Assembly: GCA_905182485.1 (NCBI GenBank)
Contig: CAJJBO010000003.1
Coordinates: forward strand, 183,579-247,578
DNA length: 64,000 bases
Source of the DNA: an uncultured Luminiphilus sp.
GTDB taxonomy: Bacteria > Pseudomonadota > Gammaproteobacteria > Pseudomonadales > Halieaceae
Reading direction: 5' to 3'
A program made the position numbers and the translations under genes. Shown piece after piece: positions 22,956 to 35,498 of the stretch; positions within the stretch are counted from its first letter, which is position 1; each line of letters starts with the position of its first letter. Under the pieces are notes generated by a model that was not told the origin of the DNA, did no database searches, and saw only the letters and a list, made by a program, of their open reading frames with translations.

Positions 22956-23612
22956 TCACGGTGTCGCCGTTTCGGGGGCCAATAAATCCCTCAACAGGGT
23001 GCCGTGTGTGCTGGCCTGTTGGCGTCCCGTGCGCAGCCTTGCTGCGCTGATGACGGCTTGAAGCTCGATCAGTGCGGTGTCGAAGACATCATTGATGACG
23101 AGGTAGTCTGCCTCGTCGCAGTGTGACATTTCGTCTTGGGCCGCCTGCATGCGGAGATCAATGGTGGCGTCAGTATCCTGCCCCCGTTCGCGCAATCGCG
23201 TCTTGAGGGACGCCACTGAGGGAGGCAGGATAAAGATCCATGTGCTGTCCGGTAATAGGTTCCGCACTTGCTGAGCCCCTTGCCAGTCGATTTCTAGAAT
23301 CACATCGGCACCTTGCTTCAGACGTGCGTCCAATTGTGCTGTGCTGGTGCCATAGCAATGTCCGAATACTTCGGCCCATTCGAAAAATGCGCCGTCGTCT
23401 TGTAGTCTTTGAAACGTCTCAGATGCCACAAAAAAATAATTAATACCTTCAATTTCGCCGGGGCGCTGGGGCCGCGTCGTGTGCGAGACAGACACCTCGA
23501 TACGACGATCATTTGCTATCAGCGCTCGAATTAAAGAGGTTTTTCCAGCACCACTGGGCGCCGAAATAATCAGTAATTGGCCTCGCGAAATGTTTTTATT
23601 CATGGGTGTCAT
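22956..23612 (-). CDS. gmk: Guanylate kinase
   Basis: [51 protein letters not shown]. Confidence 0.97.
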   Translation of the reverse strand: MTPMNKNISRGQLLIISAPSGAGKTSLIRALIANDRRIEVSVSHTTRPQRPGEIEGINYFFVASETFQRLQDDGAFFEWAEVFGHCYGTSTAQLDARLKQGADVILEIDWQGAQQVRNLLPDSTWIFILPPSVASLKTRLRERGQDTDATIDLRMQAAQDEMSHCDEADYLVINDVFDTALIELQAVISAARLRTGRQQASTHGTLLRDLLAPETATP

Positions 23613-24464
23613 CTACTCGATATTCTGAATTTGCTCGCGCATCTGCTCAATGAGTACCTTGAACTCTACGGCGGTGTTAGTGGTATCTAAAGCAGTTGAT
23701 TTAGAGGCGAGTGTATTGGCCTCACGATTGAGCTCCTGCATCAAGAAATCGAGCTTTCTGCCGCAGGGTACTGTTCCGATTAACGCCGCATTAATGGCGT
23801 CTAAGTGAGCATCGAGGCGATCCATTTCCTCCTCCACATCGACGCGCTGCAGCACGTAGACAATTTCTTCCTCTAAACGCTTAGCGTCTGCTGTGAGCTC
23901 TAATGACGCCATCCGAGCGAGCAGCTTTTCCCGATGGGCTTGCTGAAGTGCTGGCAGTTGTTGCCGGAGCGAGAGGAGCAAAGCCCTGATAAGCTCTCCT
24001 CGGTCTGACACCATGGCGGCTAATTTTGCACCCTCTTCTCGGCGGTTTTGCGACAGCGTCTCGAGGCATTGCTTGAGCGCGGCAGTGGTCGCTGAAATTA
24101 GCGCTTCGACCGCGATCGGACGCTCGCTTAGGACACCGGGTGCCTGCAATAACGTCAGTTGGTTTGGCGCCTCGGCATCCGGAAAGAACGTTGAAATTTG
24201 CTTCAATGCCGCCTGCAACGTGTTTAGGTAATCGGTATTTAACGCGGACTCAGATGTCGTCTTGTTTTGCTGGTATTGCACGGATAGCTCGAGTTTCCCT
24301 CGGGAGAAAGCTTGGCTGATCTGTGCTCGCATTTGCGGCTCATACTCGCGCAACGTCTCTGGCATTCGAAAGTGTAAATCGAGGTAACGATTATTAACCG
24401 AACGGCACTCTACAGTGACCGTTAAGCCCTCGGTTGTTACACTCCCCCGGGCAAAGCCCGTCAT
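23613..24464 (-). CDS. yicC: YicC family protein
   Basis: MTGFARGSVTTEGLTVTVECRSVNNRYLDLHFRMPETLREYEP...; ends DTTNTAVEFKVLIEQMREQIQNIE; start moved inward from the track ORF. Confidence 0.93.
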   Translation of the reverse strand: MTGFARGSVTTEGLTVTVECRSVNNRYLDLHFRMPETLREYEPQMRAQISQAFSRGKLELSVQYQQNKTTSESALNTDYLNTLQAALKQISTFFPDAEAPNQLTLLQAPGVLSERPIAVEALISATTAALKQCLETLSQNRREEGAKLAAMVSDRGELIRALLLSLRQQLPALQQAHREKLLARMASLELTADAKRLEEEIVYVLQRVDVEEEMDRLDAHLDAINAALIGTVPCGRKLDFLMQELNREANTLASKSTALDTTNTAVEFKVLIEQMREQIQNIE

Positions 24465-24558
24465 ACTCTGAGTCACCGCATTGCTCCAGCTATGGACGCA
24501 GTGAAGTGTAACAGTAGCCGAGGGGTTGTTAACTGTTACTGAGACCAGGAGACCCGCC

Positions 24559-25290
24559 ATGGCGGCAGCATTTGATCGACCTAGTGGTCGAGCACCTAAC
24601 GCAATGCGACCAATACAGTTTGAGCGGGGCTTCACTTGCCATGCTGAGGGCTCAGTGCTTGTGAGTTTTGGCCAAACTAAAGTGATTTGCACCGCCAGCG
24701 TGACGGCAGGCGTACCGAGGTTTTTACGCGGCAAGGGCGAGGGGTGGCTGACCGCAGAATACGGTATGTTGCCGCGGTCCACGAGCCGTAATGATCGTGA
24801 GGCGGCGCGTGGTAAGCAGGGTGGTCGTACTGTTGAGATTCAGCGTCTTATTGGTCGCTCGCTACGTGCCATGGTCGACATGAAGGCTTTGGGTGAGCGC
24901 ACTATTCGTCTAGATTGCGATGTGATTCAGGCTGATGGCGGTACTAGAACTGCGTCAATTTCGGGGGCTTGCGTCGCCGTTGTAGACGCGCTCAATGGCC
25001 TCCAGCGATCTGGAGATTTGTCGGGTGATCCGTTAAAGCACCTAGTTAGCGCCGTTTCCGTGGGGGTCTGGCGGGGCATGCCTGTGGTAGACCTTGATTA
25101 TGCTGAGGATTCTCGGGCTGACAGTGACATGAATGTGGTGCTCACAGAGAGTGGTGGGTTGGTTGAAGTGCAGGGCACGGCCGAAGGTGCCACCTTTACA
25201 CAAGCCGAATTGACCGAATTGCTGGAGCTCGCTACCGCCGCGGGGGCAGACATTAACGCTGCACAACGAGAGGCACTGAGTAAAGGTTAA
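24559..25290 (+). CDS. rph: Ribonuclease PH
   Basis: [44 protein letters not shown]...[14 protein letters not shown] with upstream CCAGGAG. Confidence 0.95.
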   Translation: MAAAFDRPSGRAPNAMRPIQFERGFTCHAEGSVLVSFGQTKVICTASVTAGVPRFLRGKGEGWLTAEYGMLPRSTSRNDREAARGKQGGRTVEIQRLIGRSLRAMVDMKALGERTIRLDCDVIQADGGTRTASISGACVAVVDALNGLQRSGDLSGDPLKHLVSAVSVGVWRGMPVVDLDYAEDSRADSDMNVVLTESGGLVEVQGTAEGATFTQAELTELLELATAAGADINAAQREALSKG

Positions 25291-26048
25291 AGCGTGATGT
25301 CGTAGTCAATGACGACAGGCGCATGGTGCGAAAATACCTGTGCGTCGTAGATGTGAACTTTTTTGACCGCACTCACCAAGAGCTCAGAGATAATATGGGT
25401 ATCGGTTCGCATACCCCCTGCCTCATCGCCATGAGGCCACCAAGTCAGTGCATCGGGCTCGCCGTCGATCACTCTAAAAGCGTCGGCGTAGCCGCTATCG
25501 TAAAGGTCCAATAACCAGCCTCGCTCGTTGGGTGACAGGCCCGGGATATTCCCAGCAGTGCCGACCTTTTCCGCGTCAGCGTGGTGTGCCATAAGCTCCC
25601 ACCCGCCACACAATATGTAGCCGCGGCGTTTATGGCGCACTTTCTCTAGGTGGCTGCTTAATTGATTAAGAAAGGCCAGCTTATGTGCCATCGCTTGTTC
25701 GCCACTGAGCGCACTGGGGACCAAGACAGAGCCAATACTGACCTGATCATAATCAGCCTGTATGTAGAGACCCTGGGCATCAAACTGCTCAAATCCCAGG
25801 CCCCATATGATCGCCTTGGGGATCTTTTTGCAGTAAATCGCAACGCCATTGAGCCGAGCATCCTCAAAGTGATCGAGAAAATAGGGGTGGTAATGCGCTG
25901 GAAAAAAGTGGTCACCACTCAGCGAGTATTCAGAGCAACGCGTGTCCTGTAGGCAGATGATGTCCGCGTCTTGCGTCCACAGCCACTCAAGGCAACCGGC
26001 CTCCGCCGCGCGCTCAAGCCCCTCGACGACGAGGCTGATAATTCTCAT
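25287..26048 (-). CDS. crc: ExoIII-fold protein resembling Crc (catabolite repression control), catalytic motifs degenerate
   Basis: [37 protein letters not shown]...[25 protein letters not shown]...[13 protein letters not shown]...[12 protein letters not shown]; between rph and pyrE as in Pseudomonas. Confidence 0.75.
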   Translation of the reverse strand: MRIISLVVEGLERAAEAGCLEWLWTQDADIICLQDTRCSEYSLSGDHFFPAHYHPYFLDHFEDARLNGVAIYCKKIPKAIIWGLGFEQFDAQGLYIQADYDQVSIGSVLVPSALSGEQAMAHKLAFLNQLSSHLEKVRHKRRGYILCGGWELMAHHADAEKVGTAGNIPGLSPNERGWLLDLYDSGYADAFRVIDGEPDALTWWPHGDEAGGMRTDTHIISELLVSAVKKVHIYDAQVFSHHAPVVIDYDITL

Positions 26049-26170
26049 TGCTAGTCCTATTGTCTGAGTTCCAATAGTATACCGTCAAAGCCCCGACCCA
26101 GACCGTAACTAATTGCTGAATTAAGCCAGAGGGGGCGCCTTTCGTTGATAACTGTATTTTGGAGTGGGTG

Positions 26171-26827
26171 GTGATAACAGCCTTGGAACAGTACCGTCAG
26201 GACTTCATTCGTTTAGCCCTCGCCTGTAACGTGTTGCAGTTCGGTGAGTTTGAGTTGAAGTCGGGCCGTCTGAGCCCTTATTTTTTTAATGCGGGTAAAT
26301 TTGCTTCAGGATCATCACTTGCTCAGCTTGGTAGGTGCTATGCGGCCGCTTCGCAAGCGGCCAATTTGCCGGCTGACATGCTCTTCGGGCCTGCTTACAA
26401 AGGCATTCCTTTGGTCGCGACTACCGCCATTGCGTTGGCGGATCACCATCATGTCGATATGCCATTTGCCTTTAATCGTAAGGAGGCTAAAGCGCACGGA
26501 GAAGGTGGCGAAGTGGTTGGCGCGCCGTTAGAGGGCAAAGTACTCATCGTGGATGACGTGATGACAGCAGGGACAGCGATTAGAGAGTCGATGGCTATTT
26601 TGGAAGCGGCTGGGGCAGCTGGTGCCGGAGTGTTGATTGGCCTTGACCGTTGCGAGCGCGGCGCGGCGGAACTCTCTGCCGTGCAGCAAGTTCAGCAAGA
26701 TTGGGGGCTTGAGGTGATCAGCGTCATCTCGCTCCACGACATTATCGAGTGGGTTGAGGACAACCCCGAAGCGATGGGGCATCGGGATTCGCTGCAGCGA
26801 TACCGCGACCGCTACGTTTCTGCGTGA
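26171..26827 (+). CDS. pyrE: Orotate phosphoribosyltransferase
   Basis: [18 protein letters not shown]..., [17 protein letters not shown]; start codon uncertain. Confidence 0.95.
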   Translation: MITALEQYRQDFIRLALACNVLQFGEFELKSGRLSPYFFNAGKFASGSSLAQLGRCYAAASQAANLPADMLFGPAYKGIPLVATTAIALADHHHVDMPFAFNRKEAKAHGEGGEVVGAPLEGKVLIVDDVMTAGTAIRESMAILEAAGAAGAGVLIGLDRCERGAAELSAVQQVQQDWGLEVISVISLHDIIEWVEDNPEAMGHRDSLQRYRDRYVSA

Positions 26828-27000
26828 CGCTGGGAATGGGCCGCTACCCTCCGGGTTGTCAATGATGGGTGTTGCGGGCTTTGTGGCGATAGACCACCGT
26901 GACATGCCGTTATCATCAGCACTTATTATCCAGCGCTAGCCTAAGCCGGGCGGTTAACGCTGGGTGATGATGGCGTTTGGCCGAGTCTGGCCCTATTGGA

Positions 27001-27624
27001 CTATGAACTGGCCGCGGGAGGTACTGCGCGCATGAGGTCTGCCCCCAACCACTCCCACTGATCCTGCCAATTGTCGGTGGGTCCGCTCTTAAAACCACTG
27101 CGACAAAACTGGTGTATGCGCCCCTCGGCAAACGCCATCATCAGGTTAGCTGCCGTGTTGACAGGCAGTCGAGGTCGACAACCCTCACGCAGTTCGGCTT
27201 CCCTCAAATATTGCCGCAGTTGGGTTTCGAGACGCTCATAGAGCTGCGCGATGCGATGATGAAGCTGCCGCGATTCCCCCGTCAGCGCGCCACCCGTCAA
27301 GAGCCGACTGATGCCGTGGTTTTTCTCGCAAAACTCTAAGTACAGTCGCACCAAGGCGTGGCACCGCTCTATGGCGCTCAAAGACCCCTCGCTCATTCGC
27401 CCGATGCGCACAAACAGGGCTTCCTCTGCGAAGGTAATTAACGCTTCAAACATTTTGGTTTTGGAGGGAAAGTGCCGATAAAGCGCAGCCTCTGAGACGC
27501 CGACAGCCGCCGCAATTTTTGCGGTGGTGATCTTATTGTCCGGTGTTGCCTCGAGCATCTCCGCAAGGGCTTGCAGTATCTGTTCCTTGCGCTGAGGTGC
27601 TTTAGTCTGGGTTGCGTTGGCCAT
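27001..27624 (-). CDS. slmA: TetR-family nucleoid occlusion factor SlmA
   Basis: KITTAKIAAAVGVSEAALYRHFPSKTKMFEALITFAEEALF. Confidence 0.92.
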   Translation of the reverse strand: MANATQTKAPQRKEQILQALAEMLEATPDNKITTAKIAAAVGVSEAALYRHFPSKTKMFEALITFAEEALFVRIGRMSEGSLSAIERCHALVRLYLEFCEKNHGISRLLTGGALTGESRQLHHRIAQLYERLETQLRQYLREAELREGCRPRLPVNTAANLMMAFAEGRIHQFCRSGFKSGPTDNWQDQWEWLGADLMRAVPPAASS

Positions 27625-27697
27625 ACGCTACTGCAATTAAGATTGAGCCTTGATGCTAAAGAGTCACGCGCGTCCGTGCAAACGGTCGCCGGCGGAT

Positions 27698-28661
<964 letters not shown>

Positions 28662-28684
28662 TCAGCAAACTCGCCTGGTTGAAC

Positions 28685-29905
28685 TTAACTTGATGTCCGG
28701 CTTGTTGCCGCGAGGTGATGAGCAACAAGGCTAACAATGCGTTCCGCAATCAACTGCTTTGTCGCCAAGGGCAAATAATGCGCTTCGTCCTCACCAATCA
28801 GGTGTACCGCGTTTTGGTCTGAGCCAAAGGTGGTGTCAGGGTCGCTGACGTCATTCGCAACGATATAGTCCAGCCCTTTTCTGGCTCGCTTTTCCCGGGC
28901 ATGAGCGATGACGTCATTGGTCTCCGCCGCGAAGCCGATCATGAGCGTGGGCCGTTGTGACAGTTTTGCCACCGTAGCGATGATGTCGGGGTTTTGTACG
29001 AGCGTGATGACCCGGTCTTGCCCCTCTGTTTTTTTCAGTTTTTCAGGTGCGGCTGATTCCGGCCGATAATCAGACACTGCCGCCGCACCGATAAAAATAT
29101 CGGCGTCCGGTGCACAGTGCACGGTGGCGTCATGCATCTCGATTGCGCTGGTAACGGGCACCACCGTGACCCGGCTGGGAGGCGCCAAGGAGACGGGACC
29201 TGTGATCAAGGTCACCGCAGCACCGGCGTCAGCACAGGCGCGAGCCAACGCATACCCCATTTTCCCTGAGCTGTGATTACTGAGATAACGTACAGGATCG
29301 ATTGCCTCAACCGTAGGTCCAGCGGTAATCACCACTCGCTTGCCATCCAATAAGCGCGATTCAAACTGTTCGGCGAGCGCGTTTGCAATCGCGTCTGGCT
29401 CAAGGAGACGACCAGGACCCACGTCACCGCAGGCCTGCTCCCCCGCATCCGGGCCAATGATCTGAATGCCCCGACCGACGAGTTGCTCGAGGTTACTCTG
29501 GGTCGCTTCGTGAGCCCACATTTGCTGGTTCATTGCCGGTGCCACCGCGACTGGCGCTGGTGTGGCCAGCGCCACCGTGGTCAGCAAGTCGTCTGCTCTG
29601 CCCTGGGCGAGCCTGGCAATGACGTCTGCGGTCCCGGGGGCGATCACCACCAGATCAGCCCAGCGAGCCAGTTCAATGTGGCCCATACCGGCTTCGGCCG
29701 TTTCATCCAGCAATTCGCTATGGGTCGGTTCGCCAGACAGGGCTTGCAGCGTCAGCGGCGTGATAAATTCCTTTGCACCCCGTGACAGGATCACTCGCAC
29801 AACGGCGCCCTGCTTTTTGAGCAGACGCACGAGTTCAGCGCCTTTGTAAGCCGCGATACCCCCGCTGATGGCCACGATAATGTGACGCTGGTGCAACAGA
29901 CCCAT
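28685..29905 (-). CDS. coaBC: Phosphopantothenoylcysteine decarboxylase/synthase
   Basis: [52 protein letters not shown]. Confidence 0.95.
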   Translation of the reverse strand: MGLLHQRHIIVAISGGIAAYKGAELVRLLKKQGAVVRVILSRGAKEFITPLTLQALSGEPTHSELLDETAEAGMGHIELARWADLVVIAPGTADVIARLAQGRADDLLTTVALATPAPVAVAPAMNQQMWAHEATQSNLEQLVGRGIQIIGPDAGEQACGDVGPGRLLEPDAIANALAEQFESRLLDGKRVVITAGPTVEAIDPVRYLSNHSSGKMGYALARACADAGAAVTLITGPVSLAPPSRVTVVPVTSAIEMHDATVHCAPDADIFIGAAAVSDYRPESAAPEKLKKTEGQDRVITLVQNPDIIATVAKLSQRPTLMIGFAAETNDVIAHAREKRARKGLDYIVANDVSDPDTTFGSDQNAVHLIGEDEAHYLPLATKQLIAERIVSLVAHHLAATSRTSS

Positions 29906-29990
29906 CGGCCCCACCTCGTTACTGATGTGCCAGCACACTAGCATTTGCAGGGGTTTTTGCACACTTCAGCGGCCTCTGAGAGCAGATGGC

Positions 29991-30019
29991 TTGCACCGTC
30001 AATGGCCCTCTGGTATAAA
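29991..30019 (+). promoter_or_regulatory. Putative sigma70 promoter for rpmBG
   Basis: TTGCAC (29991-29996) - 17 bp - TATAAA (30014-30019), with TG extended -10, 35 bp upstream of the rpmB ATG. Confidence 0.6.
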
Positions 30020-30053
30020 ACGCGCCCTTTTGTTTATCTTCGCGGGTAGTCTC

Positions 30054-30290
30054 ATGTCACGTGTCTGTCAGGTAACGGGAAAGCGTCCCGCGACCGGTAA
30101 CAACGTTTCCCACGCAAAGAACCGCACTAAGCGTCGGTTCCTGCCAAATTTACATAACCACCGTTTCTGGGTGGAGAGCGAGAATCGTTTCGTATCGTTG
30201 CGGCTCACTTCCAAAGGCATGCGCATTATCGACAAGCGCGGTATTGATGTTGTGTTGGCAGAGTTGCGCGCCCGCGGCGAGAAGGTTTGA
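30054..30290 (+). CDS. rpmB: 50S ribosomal protein L28
   Basis: [61 protein letters not shown]. Confidence 0.97.
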   Translation: MSRVCQVTGKRPATGNNVSHAKNRTKRRFLPNLHNHRFWVESENRFVSLRLTSKGMRIIDKRGIDVVLAELRARGEKV

Positions 30291-30300
30291 GGATTTAAAA

Positions 30301-30456
30301 ATGCGTGAAAAAATTAGAATGAATTCAACGGCGGGTACGGGACATTTTTACACGACCGACAAGAATAAGCGCACCATGCCGGATAAACTTGAGATGAAAA
30401 AGTATGATCCAGTCGCGCGCAAGCACGTGATCTACAAAGAAGCCAAAATTAAGTAA
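30301..30456 (+). CDS. rpmG: 50S ribosomal protein L33
   Basis: [51 protein letters not shown]. Confidence 0.97.
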   Translation: MREKIRMNSTAGTGHFYTTDKNKRTMPDKLEMKKYDPVARKHVIYKEAKIK

Positions 30457-30480
30457 GCGTAATGCATGGCGCAACCTTCG

Positions 30481-30511
30481 AAACCCCGGCGATTGGCCGG
30501 GGTTTGTGTTT
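30481..30511 (+). terminator. Rho-independent terminator downstream of rpmG
   Basis: AAACCCCGGC-gattgg-CCGGGGTTT followed by GTGTTT. Confidence 0.75.
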
Positions 30512-30591
30512 AGGTGCCGGGTTTTCATGAGCCTCGCCGTCGTGACGCTGATAGTCAGCGAGGGGCGCCATTTGCGCTGCCCAAACGGAAT

Positions 30592-31401
30592 ATGCCGGAA
30601 CTTCCAGAAGTAGAGACCACTTGTCGGGGCATTGCGCCCCACATCATGTCGCGAGTGATTGCCCAAGTCATTGTGCGTGAATCCAGGTTACGCTGGCCGG
30701 TGCCACCCACACTGAACCAACTTTTGGCGGGAGCGCACTTCATTGGCGTGAGCAGGCGGGCAAAATATCTCTTGCTCGAAACCAATCGAGGCACCTTGAT
30801 GGTCCACTTGGGTATGTCGGGTAGCTTGAGGCTGATGTTGGCTGATACTCCGCCGATGTTTCACGACCATATCGACATTGTGCTCGACAACGAATGGTGT
30901 CTGCGCTATCACGATCCTCGGCGCTTTGGCAGCTTCCACTGGTTGCAAGGCGGGTCCCATCCCTTATTGGACTCATTGGGGCCTGAGCCGCTCACCAATG
31001 CGTTCAGCGGCCATTATTTATATCAACTCTCTCGTAAGCGGCATGTGCCGATCAAACAGTTCGTGATGAATGGCAAAGTGGTTGTGGGCGTCGGTAATAT
31101 CTATGCTAACGAAGCCTTATTTTTGGCGGGCATTCACCCCGCGCGGGCCGCAAGCCGCATTGCGAAGGCACGTTACGACGTGCTTGCGACCACGATTAAG
31201 CGAGTACTAGGTGAGGCTATTGAGCTTGGAGGTACCACGCTTAGAGATTTTGTCGGCGGAGACGGAGCGCCGGGTTATTTCGCGCAACAACTCCGCGTTT
31301 ATGGCCGAAGCGGGCAGCCCTGTCGCGCCTGTGGCGCATCGCTGCGAGACCTACGTCAAGGTGGCAGAGCCACGGTGTTTTGCGTTAAGTGCCAGCGTTA
31401 A
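30592..31401 (+). CDS. mutM: Formamidopyrimidine-DNA glycosylase
   Basis: MPELPEVETTCRGIAPHIMS..., C-terminal zinc finger CRACGASLRDLRQGGRATVFCVKCQR. Confidence 0.97.
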   Translation: MPELPEVETTCRGIAPHIMSRVIAQVIVRESRLRWPVPPTLNQLLAGAHFIGVSRRAKYLLLETNRGTLMVHLGMSGSLRLMLADTPPMFHDHIDIVLDNEWCLRYHDPRRFGSFHWLQGGSHPLLDSLGPEPLTNAFSGHYLYQLSRKRHVPIKQFVMNGKVVVGVGNIYANEALFLAGIHPARAASRIAKARYDVLATTIKRVLGEAIELGGTTLRDFVGGDGAPGYFAQQLRVYGRSGQPCRACGASLRDLRQGGRATVFCVKCQR

Positions 31402-31445
31402 TCGCTCGGTTGCTGCTTGTGCCGAGTGGCGCGGGCAGAGCGCTT

Positions 31446-31937
<492 letters not shown>

Positions 31938-31996
31938 CTATCACGCTGAATTGCCAGCCTACACAAGTCTGGAGAGGCGAACAAACGCCGATAACG

Positions 31997-32578
31997 CTAT
32001 GCTGAACGAAATCTCAGAAGCTGGAAACACACGTCGCCCGCTGTCTTTTCTCGGTAGACCTCGTAGCGCTGTTCGGGGACTGTTTCGGGTGCCGAGCGCC
32101 GCGTTTCAAAGTACACCAAGCCACCCTCCTGCAGGCACTGTGACGTGGCAAGGCGATTGAGGAGGCTATTGCCCAGACCTGCCTCAAAGGGAGGATCAAC
32201 AAAAACAATGTCCCATTGGACATTCCCAGTGAGCACGGTGTCTGCCCGGCAGGTGCGCAGTGTCGCCCGTTCATAAGCGCCCAATGAGCGCAGATTTTTT
32301 TCAATGGCGTCAATGGCTTGTTGATCTGTATCCACAAAGTCGCAGCGCTGGGCGCCGCGAGATAGTGCCTCGATGCCCAGCGCGCCCGATCCGGCGCATA
32401 AGTCGAGGCATTGGGCCTCTACCACGATAGGAGCCAGCCAGTTGAACAGGGTTTCCCGCACTCGATCAGTGGTGGGCCTGAGACTACCCTTACTCGGGAA
32501 GCTGAGCTTGCGACCGCGCCAATCTCCACCGATGACACGAAGTTGTGGTTGACCCAGTGGGCGGTCACGTTTACTCAT
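31997..32578 (-). CDS. rsmD: 16S rRNA (guanine(966)-N2)-methyltransferase
   Basis: LRVIGGDWRGRKLSFPSKGSLRPTTDRVRETLFNWLAP...DLCAGSGALGIEALSRGA. Confidence 0.95.
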   Translation of the reverse strand: MSKRDRPLGQPQLRVIGGDWRGRKLSFPSKGSLRPTTDRVRETLFNWLAPIVVEAQCLDLCAGSGALGIEALSRGAQRCDFVDTDQQAIDAIEKNLRSLGAYERATLRTCRADTVLTGNVQWDIVFVDPPFEAGLGNSLLNRLATSQCLQEGGLVYFETRRSAPETVPEQRYEVYREKTAGDVCFQLLRFRSA

Positions 32579-32676
32579 GCTGGCACCTCATTGTTGGAAT
32601 GCTAGACTATCTCTGCGGCAGTATCGAGCGCGTCCCAACTGCCTAGTTAGGCCCTCCCAAGTGAGAACGATGAATC

Positions 32677-33783
32677 ATGAAGTTATTCAAACGTCGCGCC
32701 AAGACTGAGTCTGGGTCTCAACCCAAGGATCAGGAAGTCGTGGTGGACGAGCAGCCCTCAGAGGCGGCCGCAGTGCCGGTAGCGCAGCAGCAGGGGCTAG
32801 CAGCCAGCGGCCCCTCGGTTGCTGCGGATGATCGCGAAGCGGTGCTGCCTGCCAAGTCTGCAGAGCCCGGCATGTTTGAGCGGTTACGAGCAGGGCTAGG
32901 CCGCAGTCGCAGCCAGCTATCAGAGGGCTTGGCCAGTCTGGTTTTGGGGAAAAAGCAGCTTGATCCGGCTTTGATGGAGGCGCTTGAAGAGCAGTTGATT
33001 ATGGCTGATCTGGGCCTTGAGACATCAGCGCGCGTTCTTGAGCTTTTGCGTCAGCGTCTTGATCGGAAATCGCTGTCTGCGACGGAAACGGTCATGTCCG
33101 CATTAAAAGCGACCCTCGTGGAATTGCTGATTGATCAAGAACTCCCTCTAAAAACAGAGGGCCATCGTCCCTTTGTGATCCTGGTCGTGGGGGTCAACGG
33201 CGCGGGGAAAACAACAACCATTGGCAAGCTGGCCCATCGATACCAGCAGGAGGGCCGCAGTGTGATGCTAGCTGCGGGTGACACTTTCCGGGCCGCAGCG
33301 GTTGAGCAGCTCGAGGCCTGGGGTCAGCGACACGATGTTCCCGTGGTTGCGCAGCACACGGGTGCCGACAGTGCATCGGTGCTCTACGATGCACTGCAAG
33401 CGGCGACCGCAAGAGGGGTTGATGTTTTGATTGCGGATACGGCGGGCCGCTTACAGAATAAATCCCATCTTATGGATGAGTTGGCAAAAGTGGTCAGGGT
33501 CATGCGTAAGCAAAATCCTGCGGTGCCACACGAAACACTCTTGGTGTTGGATGCGGGAACGGGTCAGAACGCGGTTTCGCAGGCGCTAGAATTCGACCAG
33601 ACCGTTGGTATTACAGGGGTTGCCGTGACAAAGCTGGATGGCACTGCCAGAGGCGGGGTGCTGTTTGCGATCGCGAACAAACTGAAGCGTCCGATTCGTT
33701 TCATTGGTATCGGCGAGAAAGCGGAGGATTTGCGGGACTTTTCGGCTCAAGATTTCGTTGATGGATTGCTAGATGATCAGTAG
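32677..33783 (+). CDS. ftsY: Signal recognition particle receptor FtsY
   Basis: VVGVNGAGKTTTIGKLAHRYQQEGRSVMLAAGDTFRAAAVEQL. Confidence 0.96.
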   Translation: MKLFKRRAKTESGSQPKDQEVVVDEQPSEAAAVPVAQQQGLAASGPSVAADDREAVLPAKSAEPGMFERLRAGLGRSRSQLSEGLASLVLGKKQLDPALMEALEEQLIMADLGLETSARVLELLRQRLDRKSLSATETVMSALKATLVELLIDQELPLKTEGHRPFVILVVGVNGAGKTTTIGKLAHRYQQEGRSVMLAAGDTFRAAAVEQLEAWGQRHDVPVVAQHTGADSASVLYDALQAATARGVDVLIADTAGRLQNKSHLMDELAKVVRVMRKQNPAVPHETLLVLDAGTGQNAVSQALEFDQTVGITGVAVTKLDGTARGGVLFAIANKLKRPIRFIGIGEKAEDLRDFSAQDFVDGLLDDQ

Positions 33784-33798
33784 CGGCGGGCAGTGCTG

Positions 33799-34461
33799 AT
33801 GATTGAATTTGACCGTGTCAGCCGTCGGTTTGGGCAACAAGACGCACTGCGCAATCTGAATTTACAGATCGATGACGGTGAAATGGCGCTGCTAACCGGC
33901 CATTCTGGGGCTGGTAAAAGCACGTTATTGCGCCTTTTGTTGTTACTGGATAGACCCACCGGCGGTCAGATTCTCGTCGATGGGCAATCTACCAAGCAGA
34001 TTCAGGGGAATGCGGTAGGGCATTATCGGCGTCGGTTCGGCGTGGTATTTCAAGAGCACCGACTACTCTTCGACCGCAACGTTCGTGACAATATTGCCTT
34101 ACCTCTTGAAATTGCTGGATTTTCTCCCCATGACGCGAATCGGAGAGTGCGGGCGGCCCTAGACAAGGTGGGGCTGTTAGCGAAGGAGCGAGCGGACCCA
34201 AATGGGCTCTCCGGCGGGGAGCAACAACGGGTAGCGATTGCGCGCGCGGTCGTGGCGCGACCAGAGTTTTTGATTGCAGATGAGCCCACAGGGAACCTCG
34301 ATCCAGCGCTCTCTGCAGAAATCATGACGCTGTTTGAAGCCTTTAACCAAGTGGGGGTCACCGTGTTGGTGGCGACGCATGACCTGTCATTGATTGCGCG
34401 ATCGCGTCATCGGCTGATGACGCTTGCAGCGGGACAATTAATGCAGACCGAGGTAGCGTGA
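33799..34461 (+). CDS. ftsE: Cell division ATP-binding protein FtsE
   Basis: MIEFDRVSRRFGQQDALRNLNLQIDDGEMALLTGHSGAGKSTLLRLLLLLDRPTGGQILV. Confidence 0.95.
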   Translation: MIEFDRVSRRFGQQDALRNLNLQIDDGEMALLTGHSGAGKSTLLRLLLLLDRPTGGQILVDGQSTKQIQGNAVGHYRRRFGVVFQEHRLLFDRNVRDNIALPLEIAGFSPHDANRRVRAALDKVGLLAKERADPNGLSGGEQQRVAIARAVVARPEFLIADEPTGNLDPALSAEIMTLFEAFNQVGVTVLVATHDLSLIARSRHRLMTLAAGQLMQTEVA

Positions 34462-35420
34462 CGCAGCCGCTAAAACGAGAGCAGGGGCATTGGGGCGCTT
34501 GGGCGGCTTGGCGTGCACAGCACCGTGCCGCCGCTAGCAATAGTTGGCAGAAATTGGCTGTTCAACCCGTTGTGACGTCTGTCACGTGGTTGGTGATTGC
34601 CATTTCATTGGCATTACCCAGTACGCTGTTGCTCACCCTAGATAACCTGAGTGCCGTCGCGGGGGGAGTGGACCGATCTCCCCAATTATCGGTGTTGTTA
34701 ACCGGCGATAGTGAGTTGCCGGTGGCCGAACAATTACAGCGCACCTTGAAGAGCTGGCCAGAGATTGATGATGTTGTGCTGCTGGATCGAGAGCTGGCCT
34801 TGTCTCAGTTTATTCAGCAGACCGAATTGGCGACAGTTGTGGGGTCGCTGGCACGCAACCCGTTACCCCATACGTTAATTGTGATGCCGGGGCCCGCCTT
34901 GTCGGCGGCCGCGATGACTGAGTTGGGTCAGCGGGTGCAGACGCTGTCAGGTGTTGATCGAGTGATCGTGGATACACGCTGGGTCGCGCGCTTAGAGACC
35001 GCACTGCAGGCGGGATGGCGTTGGGTGCTGGGTTTAGGCGCGGTGATGCTGATGGGCGCGGTGCTGCTGTTGGGCAATACCTTGCGTTTGGCGATCGAGG
35101 CCCGCAAAGACGAAATTTTGGTGGTGCACCTTATTGGTGGTTCACCAGCATTCGCACGAAGGCCCTTTTTGTACCTAGGTCTGTGGTACGGCGTAGGCGG
35201 CGGCATGGTTGCTGCGCTATTGCTAATGGTCATGACCTGGTGGATGACCGGGCCAGTGAACACGCTATTCTTGTTGTACGAGAGCCCTCAAACAATGCGC
35301 GTTCCAGGCGCGTTTTACCCGATGAGTTTGACTGTGTTGGGTGGATCTCTCGGGTTATTGAGTGCTCGGCTGGCCGCAGGGCGTTATGTTCGGCAATTGG
35401 TATCGCTGGCCTCCTCGTAA
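34458..35420 (+). CDS. ftsX: Cell division protein FtsX
   Basis: Follows ftsE with overlap; four-TM architecture; VHLIGGSPAFARRPFLYLGLWYGVGGG. Confidence 0.93.
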   Translation: MTQPLKREQGHWGAWAAWRAQHRAAASNSWQKLAVQPVVTSVTWLVIAISLALPSTLLLTLDNLSAVAGGVDRSPQLSVLLTGDSELPVAEQLQRTLKSWPEIDDVVLLDRELALSQFIQQTELATVVGSLARNPLPHTLIVMPGPALSAAAMTELGQRVQTLSGVDRVIVDTRWVARLETALQAGWRWVLGLGAVMLMGAVLLLGNTLRLAIEARKDEILVVHLIGGSPAFARRPFLYLGLWYGVGGGMVAALLLMVMTWWMTGPVNTLFLLYESPQTMRVPGAFYPMSLTVLGGSLGLLSARLAAGRYVRQLVSLASS

Positions 35421-35439
35421 AATCGGTAATTTTTTGGGT

Positions 35440-35466
35440 TTAGCACTCTCGGGGTGAGAGTGCTAA
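35440..35466. promoter_or_regulatory. CIRCE element (HrcA operator) upstream of rpoH
   Basis: Exact TTAGCACTC (35440-35448) - TCGGGGTGA - GAGTGCTAA (35458-35466); symmetry extends to TTTAGCACTCTC ggggt GAGAGTGCTAAA; overlaps a possible extended -10 TGCTAAAAT (35461-35469). Confidence 0.92.
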
Positions 35467-35498
35467 AATACGGCCACGAGCTTACAGGAGGCCAGGAA

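Noticed and set aside
35454-35498. 15-codon N-terminal extension of rpoH suggested by the ORF track
   Set aside because: Would start inside the CIRCE/promoter region; the ATG at 35499 with an upstream AGGAGG-like sequence gives the expected RpoH N-terminus.
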